The notes below the pieces were generated by a model. It searched no databases and was not told the origin of the DNA. It worked only from the letters and a program-made list of their open reading frames with translations. From positions 1-64,000 of the forward strand of contig JALJCQ010000043.1 of NCBI GenBank assembly GCA_023091665.1: DNA of 64,000 bases, given 5' to 3'. Below are positions 22,264 through 34,300 of this stretch, in pieces (position 1 is the first letter of the stretch; each line of letters starts with the position of its first letter). Source of the DNA: Pythium myriotylum. Taxonomy: Eukaryota > Oomycota > Peronosporomycetes > Pythiales > Pythiaceae. Made by a program: the position numbers and the translations under genes.

Positions 22264-23200
22264 CTGGTATCGGCCTATCTGTGTGTCCTTGCATCTGTTC
22301 TGACATGGATGCTGAGGTCGAGATGGACCCGCGCTGGATCTGGCTACTCCTGGCATTGGGTAGTTGGGCAATGCGATCGCACGAAGCCGGCCCGACATGA
22401 CTTGGCAAGTTCTCTCTGCGCATGGATCGGTTGCCAGACTAATCGGAGTTTGGCTTGGTTGGCTCGCGGGGAGGGTATGAAGCGTGCCGAGAAGGCCGCG
22501 CTGACTACCACCACCTCCTGGTGGTGATCTGGTCGCGCATCTCCTAACCACCCCAAGCTCCATTGGCGTGAGATGGGGGAACATCGTTGGCCGGAGGAAT
22601 GGAGGGAGGGATGGAGGGCGAAGACACCGAGACACCGAGACACCGAGACACCGAGACACCGAGACACCGAGACACCGAGACACCGAGACACCGAGACACC
22701 GAGACACCGAGACACGGAGGCACGGAGGGCGACCGGGGGCCGCGTTGTGCTCGGCTCCGATGGATGTGGAGCAGCCGCGATAACCAAGTCCATGGCGGCG
22801 TTGGAGCGAAGTGTTTGTTTGTTTGTTTGTTTGTTTGCTCGCTCATTCGTCTATTTGTTTGCCTGGTGTTCTTGGCTCTTGGTTCTTGGCCCTTGGTTCT
22901 TGTGTTCCTGGGGTAGCACCCAGCAGAAAGAAGCGAGGCTCTTGCGCACGTGCACGCGTGCACACTTGCACACTTGCACACTTGCACACTTGCACTCAGC
23001 ATCATGCGACGTGAACGTGAACGTATGGAGTAGGGAGTGGGAGTAGGAGTAGGGAGTAAGGAGTAGGGAGTAGGAGTAGGGAGGTGTGTCCACGAAGGAC
23101 CCCAACAGTGTTGCGCATAGCGCGAAAGGCATGTGGTGTGGGTGTGCGTTGTTGTCATGTGTGGTATGCGGTGCGTGGTGGGACGCAAAACGCACAAAAG

Positions 23201-23273
23201 TATCAATGGAGGGGATCGAACCCTCGATCTTGAGCGTGTTAAGCTCACGTCCTAACCACTAGACGACACTGAC
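23201..23273 (-). tRNA. tRNA-Val(AAC), copy 10
   Basis: Consensus sequence, GTCTATTTG variant, CGCAC 3' flank. Confidence 0.97.
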
Positions 23274-23608
23274 ACTTGACCACCTCCACACCACAAAATC
23301 ATACCAACGCCCACATACCAACAACTACGACGACCACACACACACAAGCACCATACGCACCACAGATACACACCATCCTACCCACACACTCCATCTACTC
23401 ACGCGTACACACCTCTCGCCACTCAGACCACCACAACACCGACTTCCACCTTCTATCACACACAACGCAGCAGCCCAGCGCTCGCCATCTTCGCCACACT
23501 CCACGCATCTTCCGATGAACACTTTGGCCCGCAACGAGCGACGGAGACTTGTCGACGGTCGTCCTTGCGTCAACCACGCAGATGGGATGTCCACACGGCA
23601 AAAGGAAA

Positions 23609-23689
23609 CGACAGCTGTGAGATTTGAACTCACGCGGGTTGCCCCAGTAGATTTCTAGTCTACCGCCTTAACCACTCGGCCAAGCTGTC
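23609..23689 (-). tRNA. tRNA-Ser(AGA), copy 11
   Basis: Identical to copy 1. The 3' flank carries CCGATGAAC (23513) instead of CCAATGAAC, a variant shared only with copies 22, 23 and 25. CT tract 23938-23981 (22 CT). Confidence 0.97.
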
Positions 23690-23934
23690 TCGCTAGACTT
23701 GCAAACATCTACCCACCCGACACCACATCGGACACCACTTCGAATACCACCAACCACACACGCCCTACACCCCGCCACATAACGCAGACCCCATGCCCAC
23801 ACACCGCTCCCGCCATCTATGTGTCGTGCCTGCCCTGCCTCCTTGCTATCAGTGACGACAAGGTCCCATCACCATCCGCATATATACACTTGTACATATA
23901 CATGCCGCGTGCACACAGTGCGTGGATCATTACG

Positions 23935-23983
<49 letters not shown>

Positions 23984-24892
23984 CTGGTATCGGCCTATCT
24001 GTGTGTCCTTGCATCTGTTCTGACATGGATGCTGAGGTCGAGATGGACCCGCGCTGGATCTGGCTACTCCTGGCATTGGGTAGTTGGGCAATGCGATCGC
24101 ACGAAGCCGGCCCGACATGACTTGGCAAGTTCTCTCTGCGCATGGATCGGTTGCCAGACTAATCGGAGTTTGGCTTGGTTGGCTCGCGGGGAGGGTATGA
24201 AGCGTGCCGAGAAGGCCGCGCTGACTACCACCACCTCCTGGTGGTGATCTGGTCGCGCATCTCCTAACCACCCCAAGCTCCATTGGCGTGAGATGGGGGA
24301 ACATCGTTGGCCGGAGGAATGGAGGGAGGGATGGAGGGCGAAGACACCGAGACACCGAGACACCGAGACACCGAGACACCGAGACACCGAGACACCGAGA
24401 CACGGAGGCACGGAGGGCGACCGGGGGCCGCGTTGTGCTCGGCTCCGATGGATGTGGAGCAGCCGCGATAACCAAGTCCATGGCGGCGTTGGAGCGAAGT
24501 GTTTGTTTGTTTGTTTGTTTGTTTGTTTGCTCGCTCATTCGTCTATTTGTTTGCCTGGTGTTCTTGGCTCTTGGTTCTTGGCCCTTGGTTCTTGTGTTCC
24601 TGGGGTAGCACCCAGCAGAAAGAAGCGAGGCTCTTGCGCACGTGCACGCGTGCACGCTTGCACACTTGCACACTTGCACACTTGCACTCAGCATCATGCG
24701 ACGTGAACGTGAACGTATGGAGTAGGGAGTGGGAGTAGGAGTAGGGAGTAAGGAGTAGGGAGTAGGAGTAGGGAGGTGTGTCCACGAAGGACCCCAACAG
24801 TGTTGCGCATAGCGCGAAAGGCATGTGGTGTGGGTGTGCGTTGTTGTCATGTGTGGTATGCGGTGCGTGGTGGGACGCAAAACACACAAAAG

Positions 24893-24965
24893 TATCAATG
24901 GAGGGGATCGAACCCTCGATCTTGAGCGTGTTAAGCTCACGTCCTAACCACTAGACGACACTGAC
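24893..24965 (-). tRNA. tRNA-Val(AAC), copy 11
   Basis: Consensus sequence. First copy with the CACAC 3' flank variant, which does not disturb the T4 terminator. Confidence 0.97.
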
Positions 24966-25300
24966 ACTTGACCACCTCCACACCACAAAATCATACCAAC
25001 GCCCACATACCAACAACTACGACGACCACACACACACAAGCACCATACGCACCACAGATACACACCATCCTACCCACACACTCCATCTACTCACGCGTAC
25101 ACACCTCTCGCCACTCAGACCACCACAACACCGACTTCCACCTTCTATCACACACAACGCAGCAGCCCAGCGCTCGCCATCTTCGCCACACTCCACGCAT
25201 CTTCCAATGAACACTTTGGCCCGCAACGAGCGACGGAGACTTGTCGACGGTCGTCCTTGCGTCAACCACGCAGATGGGATGTCCACACGGCAAAAGGAAA

Positions 25301-25381
25301 CGACAGCTGTGAGATTTGAACTCACGCGGGTTGCCCCAGTAGATTTCTAGTCTACCGCCTTAACCACTCGGCCAAGCTGTC
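25301..25381 (-). tRNA. tRNA-Ser(AGA), copy 12
   Basis: Identical to copy 1. CT tract 25630-25719 (45 CT). Confidence 0.97.
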
Positions 25382-25626
25382 TCGCTAGACTTGCAAACAT
25401 CTACCCACCCGACACCACATCGGACACCACTTCGAATACCACCAACCACACACGCCCTACACCCCGCCACATAACGCAGACCCCATGCCCACACACCGCT
25501 CCCGCCATCTATGTGTCGTGCCTGCCCTGCCTCCTTGCTATCAGTGACGACAAGGTCCCATCACCATCCGCATATATACACTTGTACATATACATGCCGC
25601 GTGCACACAGTGCGTGGATCATTACG

Positions 25627-25721
<95 letters not shown>

Positions 25722-26662
25722 CTGGTATCGGCCTATCTGTGTGTCCTTGCATCTGTTCTGACATGGATGCTGAGGTCGAGATGGACCCGCGCTGGATCTG
25801 GCTACTCCTGGCATTGGGTAGTTGGGCAATGCGATCGCACGAAGCCGGCCCGACATGACTTGGCAAGTTCTCTCTGCGCATGGATCGGTTGCCAGACTAA
25901 TCGGAGTTTGGCTTGGTTGGCTCGCGGGGAGGGTATGAAGCGTGCCGAGAAGGCCGCGCTGACTACCACCACCTCCTGGTGGTGATCTGGTCGCGCATCT
26001 CCTAACCACCCCAAGCTCCATTGGCGTGAGATGGGGGAACATCGTTGGCCGGAGGAATGGAGGGAGGGATGGAGGGCGAAGACACCGAGACACCGAGACA
26101 CCGAGACACCGAGACACCGAGACACCGAGACACCGAGACACCGAGACACCGAGACACCGAGACACCGAGACACGGAGGCACGGAGGGCGACCGGGGGCCG
26201 CGTTGTGCTCGGCTCCGATGGATGTGGAGCAGCCGCGATAACCAAGTCCATGGCGGCGTTGGAGCGAAGTGTTTGTTTGTTTGTTTGTTTGTTTGTTTGC
26301 TCGCTCATTCGTCTATTTGTTTGCCTGGTGTTCTTGGCTCTTGGTTCTTGGCCCTTGGTTCTTGTGTTCCTGGGGTAGCACCCAGCAGAAAGAAGCGAGG
26401 CTCTTGCGCACGTGCACGCGTGCACGCTTGCACACTTGCACACTTGCACACTTGCACTCAGCATCATGCGACGTGAACGTGAACGTATGGAGTAGGGAGT
26501 GGGAGTAGGAGTAGGGAGTAAGGAGTAGGGAGTAGGAGTAGGGAGGTGTGTCCACGAAGGACCCCAACAGTGTTGCGCATAGCGCGAAAGGCATGTGGTG
26601 TGGGTGTGCGTTGTTGTCATGTGTGGTATGCGGTGCGTGGTGGGACGCAAAACACACAAAAG

Positions 26663-26735
26663 TATCAATGGAGGGGATCGAACCCTCGATCTTGAGCGTG
26701 TTAAGCTCACGTCCTAACCACTAGACGACACTGAC
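26663..26735 (-). tRNA. tRNA-Val(AAC), copy 12
   Basis: Consensus sequence, CACAC 3' flank. Confidence 0.97.
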
Positions 26736-27070
26736 ACTTGACCACCTCCACACCACAAAATCATACCAACGCCCACATACCAACAACTACGACGACCACA
26801 CACACACAAGCACCATACGCACCACAGATACACACCATCCTACCCACACACTCCATCTACTCACGCGTACACACCTCTCGCCACTCAGACCACCACAACA
26901 CCGACTTCCACCTTCTATCACACACAACGCAGCAGCCCAGCGCTCGCCATCTTCGCCACACTCCACGCATCTTCCAATGAACACTTTGGCCCGCAACGAG
27001 CGACGGAGACTTGTCGACGGTCGTCCTTGCGTCAACCACGCAGATGGGATGTCCACACGGCAAAAGGAAA

Positions 27071-27151
27071 CGACAGCTGTGAGATTTGAACTCACGCGGG
27101 TTGCCCCAGTAGATTTCTAGTCTACCGCCTTAACCACTCGGCCAAGCTGTC
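27071..27151 (-). tRNA. tRNA-Ser(AGA), copy 13
   Basis: Identical to copy 1. CT tract 27400-27503 (52 CT), equal to that of the unit on the far side of the LINE. Confidence 0.97.
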
Positions 27152-27396
27152 TCGCTAGACTTGCAAACATCTACCCACCCGACACCACATCGGACACCAC
27201 TTCGAATACCACCAACCACACACGCCCTACACCCCGCCACATAACGCAGACCCCATGCCCACACACCGCTCCCGCCATCTATGTGTCGTGCCTGCCCTGC
27301 CTCCTTGCTATCAGTGACGACAAGGTCCCATCACCATCCGCATATATACACTTGTACATATACATGCCGCGTGCACACAGTGCGTGGATCATTACG

Positions 27397-27505
<109 letters not shown>

Positions 27506-28414
27506 CTGGTATCGGCCTATCTGTGTGTCCTTGCATCTGTTCTGACATGGATGCTGAGGTCGAGATGGACCCGCGCTGGATCTGGCTACTCCTGGCATTG
27601 GGTAGTTGGGCAATGCGATCGCACGAAGCCGGCCCGACATGACTTGGCAAGTTCTCTCTGCGCATGGATCGGTTGCCAGACTAATCGGAGTTTGGCTTGG
27701 TTGGCTCGCGGGGAGGGTATGAAGCGTGCCGAGAAGGCCGCGCTGACTACCACCACCTCCTGGTGGTGATCTGGTCGCGCATCTCCTAACCACCCCAAGC
27801 TCCATTGGCGTGAGATGGGGGAACATCGTTGGCCGGAGGAATGGAGGGAGGGATGGAGGGCGAAGACACCGAGACACCGAGACACCGAGACACCGAGACA
27901 CCGAGACACCGAGACACCGAGACACGGAGGCACGGAGGGCGACCGGGGGCCGCGTTGTGCTCGGCTCCGATGGATGTGGAGCAGCCGCGATAACCAAGTC
28001 CATGGCGGCGTTGGAGCGAAGTGTTTGTTTGTTTGTTTGTTTGTTTGTTTGCTCGCTCATTCGTCTATTTGTTTGCCTGGTGTTCTTGGCTCTTGGTTCT
28101 TGGCCCTTGGTTCTTGTGTTCCTGGGGTAGCACCCAGCAGAAAGAAGCGAGGCTCTTGCGCACGTGCACGCGTGCACGCTTGCACACTTGCACACTTGCA
28201 CACTTGCACTCAGCATCATGCGACGTGAACGTGAACGTATGGAGTAGGGAGTGGGAGTAGGAGTAGGGAGTAAGGAGTAGGGAGTAGGAGTAGGGAGGTG
28301 TGTCCACGAAGGACCCCAACAGTGTTGCGCATAGCGCGAAAGGCATGTGGTGTGGGTGTGCGTTGTTGTCATGTGTGGTATGCGGTGCGTGGTGGGACGC
28401 AAAACACACAAAAG

Positions 28415-28487
28415 TATCAATGGAGGGGATCGAACCCTCGATCTTGAGCGTGTTAAGCTCACGTCCTAACCACTAGACGACACTGAC
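28415..28487 (-). tRNA. tRNA-Val(AAC), copy 13, adjacent to the LINE
   Basis: Consensus sequence, CACAC 3' flank. The LINE begins 18 bp upstream of its 5' end, so its native 5' flank is reduced to the 15-bp target duplication plus 3 bp. The internal promoter and terminator are untouched. Confidence 0.97.
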
Positions 28488-28490
28488 ACT

Positions 28491-28505
28491 TGACCACCTC
28501 CACAC
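28491..28505. repeat. LINE target-site duplication, left copy
   Basis: TGACCACCTCCACAC, identical to 35860-35874. In uninterrupted units this 15-mer occurs once, between tRNA-Val and the AC-rich leader. Confidence 0.93.
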
Positions 28506-28604
28506 TTCTCGTTTTGCCTCGTCGAGCACAAGTCGATCCAAGCAAACAGCCGAAGTAACCAGCCTCCCAGCCTCCCGGCCTCCCAGCCTTCCCGCCGAAC
28601 GAAG
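28506..28604 (+). promoter_or_regulatory. LINE 5' UTR
   Basis: 99 bp, pyrimidine-rich, with three CCTCCCAG/CCTCCCGG-type repeats just before the ORF1 start. Full-length LINEs carry their own promoter here, but I see no TATA or initiator motif to point to. Confidence 0.6.
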
Positions 28605-31322
28605 ATGAAGCCAGCGAACCAGATCGACTCGGCCCGCCCATCTCCCTCCGACCTCGACTTTGTGGGTGAGAACCCTCCCGCGCAGCTGCTCCGTCCCGTC
28701 TCTGCACAAGATTCGGGAAGCCTCACCCATTGTGAGCCACCATCTGGTCCGGATGGTGCCAGTGCGACTGCCGACGACCCTGCGACGCCCGCGCCCGTAT
28801 CTCACGTGACTTCGAAGTCAGTGAATGCGCAAGCCCCAGTCAGCTCCGGCACGACCACCACCTCCGCGGTCGACGACGCCGACGCTCCTTCAACCGCCGA
28901 CGGACCCGCCTCTACCGCCCGCATCGTGGATGTCGGTGCCGGTATGACGGTGCTCGTGACAGGCTCCGCTCCGGTGGCGTCTGGAGTCGAGATCTCCGTT
29001 GCGCTTTCCAGTTCGACCGACTCGCCCGCGAACACTGGGACTACTGCTGTCTCCGGTGGCGACGATGACGACGACGACTTGATGATGGCGGCGACCTCGC
29101 TCCAGCTCAGTCTCGCCTCAAGCCCCGACGAATCAACTGTTGAAGACTCGACTACGACTGATTCGACCCCGGATCCGATTCCGGATGCTCAGCAACCGCC
29201 TGCCAGTGCGGCAGGTGCGACGCCTTCGCTTGGTGCTCTTCTACGCCGTCCAACCGAGATTCGCCGTGACAGAACTCCCGTCTCGGCGACCAGTCGTGTG
29301 GTGCTGCCTCGACCGTGTGCTGCGGATATCGAAGCGATTGACGCGCTGTACGAGAACGGTGGCGACTGGGCCTCGCTCTTCACGTCAGTTGAACAAGCGC
29401 GCCCGTACGAGCTCCCGCGCGCTCGTTACGTCATGACCATCGACACTGGTCGCGCGTTCGAGCGTACCGGCATCAACAAGATCATGGCGTCTTTTCTCAA
29501 GGACAACGGGAACCCCGTGGTCACCGAGCAGATCAAGCTTCAAGAACTCGGCCAGATCTCCAAGGGTCGTGGCGGAGAAATCCGCGTCAAGGTCAAGTCA
29601 CGTGCTGCGTGCGAACGTCTCGCGCGTCAGGAAGTCAAGATCCTCGGTGGCAAGTACATGTTCCAAGACTTCGACGTCCTCGCCGATCGCTTCTACATCG
29701 ACATCTCGAGCGTCGACAGCAACTTCGACAACGAAGGTCTTCTGCGCGCGTTCTTCGACATCGGCAGCGAGCCGATCTACGACACGTTCCGCGACGTCAA
29801 CCTCGCGTCCGGAATGACGACAGCAACGTGGCGCGTCTACTTTCGAAGTGCGACGTGCCCAAGAGCGCTGTGTGTGCAAGGCTTCACGTGCGACCAAGTC
29901 ATCTTCGGCAGCCGCATGTACCCAGCTTTGGCGCGCGACGCCGCGTTCCCGTCCCAGCGACGTGGTTTCGGTCAGGTGTCGCCACACGCTTTGGACTTGG
30001 ACAAGATCAACAAGCCTACTCCGCCAGCACCAGTGCAACCGTCCGAGCCGGCTGCTCCGACTTCGTACGCAGACGCGGTGAAGAACGGTGTCTCGCAAGC
30101 GGAGTCCAAGTCGCAAGACTCTGCAAGCGTCATCTCGGTCGGTACGCACGCGGGATCGCTGTTGACGCCTCCGGGTAGTCCGCAGCCTGGAACCAAGTCT
30201 CTGCCGCCGCCGCCACCGCCGCTCGGTCTGTCCGCGTCCAACGCAGATCGTCCGGAAAACGGAACCAAATCGACCAAGTCCAAGGGCAAGCGCTCGCGTT
30301 ACGCCGACGACTTTGCCGACATGTTACAGAAGGCGCGACCGAAGCCCGTGCAAGGCATCGCGACAAGCAACTACTTCGAAGTGTTGAACTCCATCGAGTT
30401 CGAACTCGACTGCTGCAATGCGGCGCTCAACGAGTCGAGCCTGCCGCGGTTCCAGGTCGTGCCTCGCAAGGTCAAGGGTCCCGACACGATCAAGACCAGC
30501 AAGGAGTCGAGTCACTTCTTGACCAAGCACCACACCAAGGTGATGAAGACGAAGGAAGCGACGTCGATCCAAGAGATCCTCGCCGAACTCGAGACAACCG
30601 AGCCTACCGCCGACCTCCAGCTCCAGTCGAACCACATCGCTGCAGCGGACGTTCGTGCGGAATCACTTCGGAAGACTCTCCGCAACACGGCCAACCCGGA
30701 CACGATCGGCCATCTTGCCGGTGGGAAGTCTCCGCTCGCGTTCAACTCTGTGCTGCTCGGCGAGATGAGTGACCTCAGCGGCAACGTCAAGGAACTCGCA
30801 CAGCTCCACATGATCAATCGTGTGTTGAGCGCGACTGATCCAAACTCGTGTACGACCTTCGCGCACAAGTGGGCTGCGCACTACGGTGAGAAGCTGCCGA
30901 AGGATCGCAATGACATCTTCAAGATGACGGGACGGTGGTATCGTGATGAGCGGATGTCGGCGCTCTTGCGAGCCACGTGCGCGCTCTCGTTGTTCGAGTT
31001 GATGCTCATGTGCACGGCGCCGCAGATCTTCCAGAGCGACATGTGGATCCAGCGCCTTACCGGAGCTCCAGTCGGGTGGATTCCAGCACTCAACGGTCGT
31101 TTGCTCCACCCCAACGTGTTGTTGGCACTGCTGCGCTCCGACTTGGGCGCACAGATCTTTGCCGTGTGGGAGAAGATCCAGTGGCAAGGCGAGCTTCTCG
31201 ACGACCTCGAATATCTTCGCACGTGCGGCTTGCACTTCTCCGATGACGAAGCGGTTCTCCAGCTTACGGCTGTCAACGGCGTCGCAACACTAGGTGCCGG
31301 ACCGCTCTGCCTCGACTGCTAA
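28605..31322 (+). CDS. LINE ORF1 protein (RNA-binding role expected)
   Basis: 905 aa from ATG 28605 (context GAAGATGA) to TAA. ORF1 proteins of LINEs coat the element RNA and act as chaperones; that role is assigned by position. Residues 1-270 are low-complexity (Ser/Thr/Ala/Pro-rich with a run of six Asp near 152-157). Residues about 274-445 are a compact globular part with alternating beta-like and helical segments, possibly RRM-like. Then comes a Pro-rich run near 533 and a Lys-rich stretch near 550-565 that could bind RNA. The last 200 residues look helical. I see no CCHC zinc knuckle. The tail overlaps ORF2 by 29 nt. Confidence 0.85.
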   Translation: MKPANQIDSARPSPSDLDFVGENPPAQLLRPVSAQDSGSLTHCEPPSGPDGASATADDPATPAPVSHVTSKSVNAQAPVSSGTTTTSAVDDADAPSTADGPASTARIVDVGAGMTVLVTGSAPVASGVEISVALSSSTDSPANTGTTAVSGGDDDDDDLMMAATSLQLSLASSPDESTVEDSTTTDSTPDPIPDAQQPPASAAGATPSLGALLRRPTEIRRDRTPVSATSRVVLPRPCAADIEAIDALYENGGDWASLFTSVEQARPYELPRARYVMTIDTGRAFERTGINKIMASFLKDNGNPVVTEQIKLQELGQISKGRGGEIRVKVKSRAACERLARQEVKILGGKYMFQDFDVLADRFYIDISSVDSNFDNEGLLRAFFDIGSEPIYDTFRDVNLASGMTTATWRVYFRSATCPRALCVQGFTCDQVIFGSRMYPALARDAAFPSQRRGFGQVSPHALDLDKINKPTPPAPVQPSEPAAPTSYADAVKNGVSQAESKSQDSASVISVGTHAGSLLTPPGSPQPGTKSLPPPPPPLGLSASNADRPENGTKSTKSKGKRSRYADDFADMLQKARPKPVQGIATSNYFEVLNSIEFELDCCNAALNESSLPRFQVVPRKVKGPDTIKTSKESSHFLTKHHTKVMKTKEATSIQEILAELETTEPTADLQLQSNHIAAADVRAESLRKTLRNTANPDTIGHLAGGKSPLAFNSVLLGEMSDLSGNVKELAQLHMINRVLSATDPNSCTTFAHKWAAHYGEKLPKDRNDIFKMTGRWYRDERMSALLRATCALSLFELMLMCTAPQIFQSDMWIQRLTGAPVGWIPALNGRLLHPNVLLALLRSDLGAQIFAVWEKIQWQGELLDDLEYLRTCGLHFSDDEAVLQLTAVNGVATLGAGPLCLDC
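31294..31322 (+). promoter_or_regulatory. ORF1/ORF2 overlap, candidate recoding site
   Basis: 29-nt window open in both frames, bounded by TAG (31291-31293) in the ORF2 frame and TAA (31320-31322) in the ORF1 frame. ORF2 lies in the +1 frame. A shift at the ORF1 stop (TGC-TAA-A) would read AAA next and enter ORF2. No classical -1 slippery heptamer would serve. Confidence 0.45.
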
Positions 31323-34300
31323 AGCGGTCGAGGCGGACGCGGCCGAGGTCTCGTGGGAGAACATCAGTCTTTTGACGGTGAACACCAACGGGATCAAGAA
31401 GAACGGCCACCTGTTGATCGAGAACCAGCTCATCAAGAACAGTCTCTCGTGCGTCCAAGAGACCAAGCTGCGCGACTCGCATCATCGTGCAACGCTCCAA
31501 TTCCACCATGACTCAAGATTTCAACACCGCCTCTTCGTCAGCGACACCAACGCGCACAGTCCAGTTGCCGTTGCTGCACGATCGGGTGGCGTCATGACAG
31601 TGCTCCGCTCCGACTTTCCCGGGTTTCAGTCTGCTTGTGAGCAGTCTTCGTTGACTATTCAAGGCCGCTACTTGGTCGTCCGGGTCGTCGCGAACGGTGC
31701 TCCGATCTACATCCACAACGTGTACGCGCCAGTCGATAACTTCGAGAAGAAGGGGTTCTTCGAAGCGCTACCGTACGAAGTGTTCGAAGACAATGCGACT
31801 CACCTGGTGCTCGGTGACCTCAACACGCCACTCGACCCCCTCGTCGATGCGTCGGATCCAAGGGCGACAGGAACGACCGGCGGTAACGCGTGTGTGGCGT
31901 GGTTGGCCCAGCTCGGTGTCGTGGATGCCTGGCGAATCCACCATCCCGACGAACGCGTCTACACTGGTCCACAGCCTCGACACAACCGTCTCGACTACAT
32001 CCTCATGTCGGAGGACTTCTGCACCGCGCTATACGGTGACTCCTCGTACTTTGAGCCCAAGGGTGCCGGCGACCATCTCGCACATCAAGTTGTGTTGCGC
32101 GCGATGAGCCAGCCTCAAGGCCACGGGTACTGGCGTTTCCAGTCGGCGATGCTCGACTTCCCCGATATCGTTGAAGCTATCCAAGGCGAAGCGACAACTG
32201 TGCTTGCTGCGTTACGGCGCTCCTCCAACCCGGGCAAGGTGTGGCACAAGTGGAAGAAGGGCATGCGTCGTCAGCTTCAAGCTCTGCAGCGCAAGCTGAA
32301 GCGTCAAGGCGAGACCGCCACCACCGAAGCTCGTCAGGCACTTGCCCACGCGGCTGCGGCATACCGGTCGGAGCGAAGCGATCGCGCGCAGACAGTGTTC
32401 CAGACCGCACTGACGGCATACCAAGACAGCATCAACTCGGCGCGTCTTTACAACCAAGACTCGGCTTTCGACTTCCAGGCTCAACACGCGGAGAAGTCAT
32501 CCAAGTACTTCTTTCGACCGCTAGACGGATCCTTGCGGAGAGTCAGCATCGAAGAAGTGCGGCTTCAAGATGGCTCAGCATCAAGCAACCCCGCGGATAT
32601 CGCGGCTGCCTTCAATCAGCACTGGGGCGGTATCATGGGCGATGTTGAGCGCGGTGGTGTTGTCGTCCAAGAGCCTGAGCAGAGCCAGATTGACCGGATG
32701 CTCGACACGATCGACCGCCGACTGTCTGAAGACGAGCAAAATATCCTCAACGCTCCGATCACAGCGGCGGACCTCGCCAGTGCAATCAAGAAGATGCGAG
32801 CATCGTCAGCGCCCGGGATGGACGGGCTTCCAGCTGCCTTCTACCAGGTGGCTCCTGACGTGTTCGGTGAATGCCTGGAGATCGTGTTCAACTACCAACT
32901 TCAGCGAGGCGAGCTTCTTCGGTGCCAACGCCAGTCGGCGATCAGTCTGCTGCACAAGAAGGGATCCCGAGCTGACCCAGGCAACTATCGCCCAATTGCT
33001 TTGATGGGTGTCGACGTGAAGGCACTGTCAAAGGTTCTCGCTTTCCGACTGCAGTTGTTCCTGACCAAGCTTGTGCACCAAGACCAGAAGGCTTTCGTGC
33101 GTGGTCGCTCTCTGCATCACCACGTTCGTTTCGTGAGTGACCTGCAAGACCTCGTCACCGCGCGCGACGAGGAAGCCTACGCCATGTTCCTCGACTTTGA
33201 GAAGGCGTACGACCGCGTCAACTGGAACTACATGTTTCAGGTGCTCGATCGGATGGGATGTGGCGGGGCGTTCTCGGGGTGGGTGAAGCTCCTGTACACT
33301 CGACCACACGCGCATCTCATGATCAACGGATTCGTGCAAGACCCGCTCTGCCCAACGCGCGGAGTCAAGCAAGGTGATCCGCTGTCGGCGCTGCTGTTCT
33401 TGCTTGTTATCGAGCCACTCGGTAACCTGCTCCGCCAGCACGAAGAACATGGGATCTGCTTGACAGCGGATGCCACCGTCGCGAGTATTTTCTTCGCCGA
33501 CGACTCGACGTTACTGTCGGGCTCTATCGCTGGTGTCGAGGCGCAACTTGGGTTGGTCGAAGAATACTGTCAAGGCTCCGGCGCCAAGCTCAACGTGAAC
33601 AAGTGTGTGCTGATGTCGCTGCATCGAACGCGGCGATGCCCGGGCATACCAGGTGTGCAGGTTCTCGATGAAGACTCCACGGTCAAGTTCCTCGGTCTCC
33701 TGTTCGGTCAACGACGCACAACGGAATTGATTGTTGAAGACCTCGATCGACGCTTCTTTGACGGGTTCAAGCAGTGGTTTCGGCGCGCACGGACGCTCCA
33801 AGGCAGGCTCCTCGTCGCCCAGACCATGGTGCTCTCACGTCTGTGGCACTACACTGCTCACGTTGATGTGCCGCCAGGACGAGTGAAGAAGTGGCAAGCC
33901 GCGCTACACCGGTTCGTCTTGAGTCGGCGCTACGAACGCGACGCTCGGCATGTCCAGTTGATCTCGAACGAATTTGTCAACCTGCCGCGCGAGTCTGGGG
34001 GTCTCCAGGTACTGAGTCTCGACGGTGTGCTCAAGCGACAGTCACTGCAGCTCCTGCTTCAGTTCACGGCAGCTTCGACATCGACGACCGGCAACTGGAC
34101 GGTAGCAGGAGTCGAGCTGCTGCGGATCAGTCTTCCGCGGTGGGGCCCGCAGAGGCCACTCGACTTTCTCTACGTCAGTCCGTGGCGGCATCGAGGCTCG
34201 ATCGAGTGGGGGCAGCTCTCTTCGTGGTGGCGTGCGGCCTGGAAGACTTGGTACGGTATCAAGTGGCCGGTGTCGTGGCTCGACCTCCCCCCAGAAGAAC

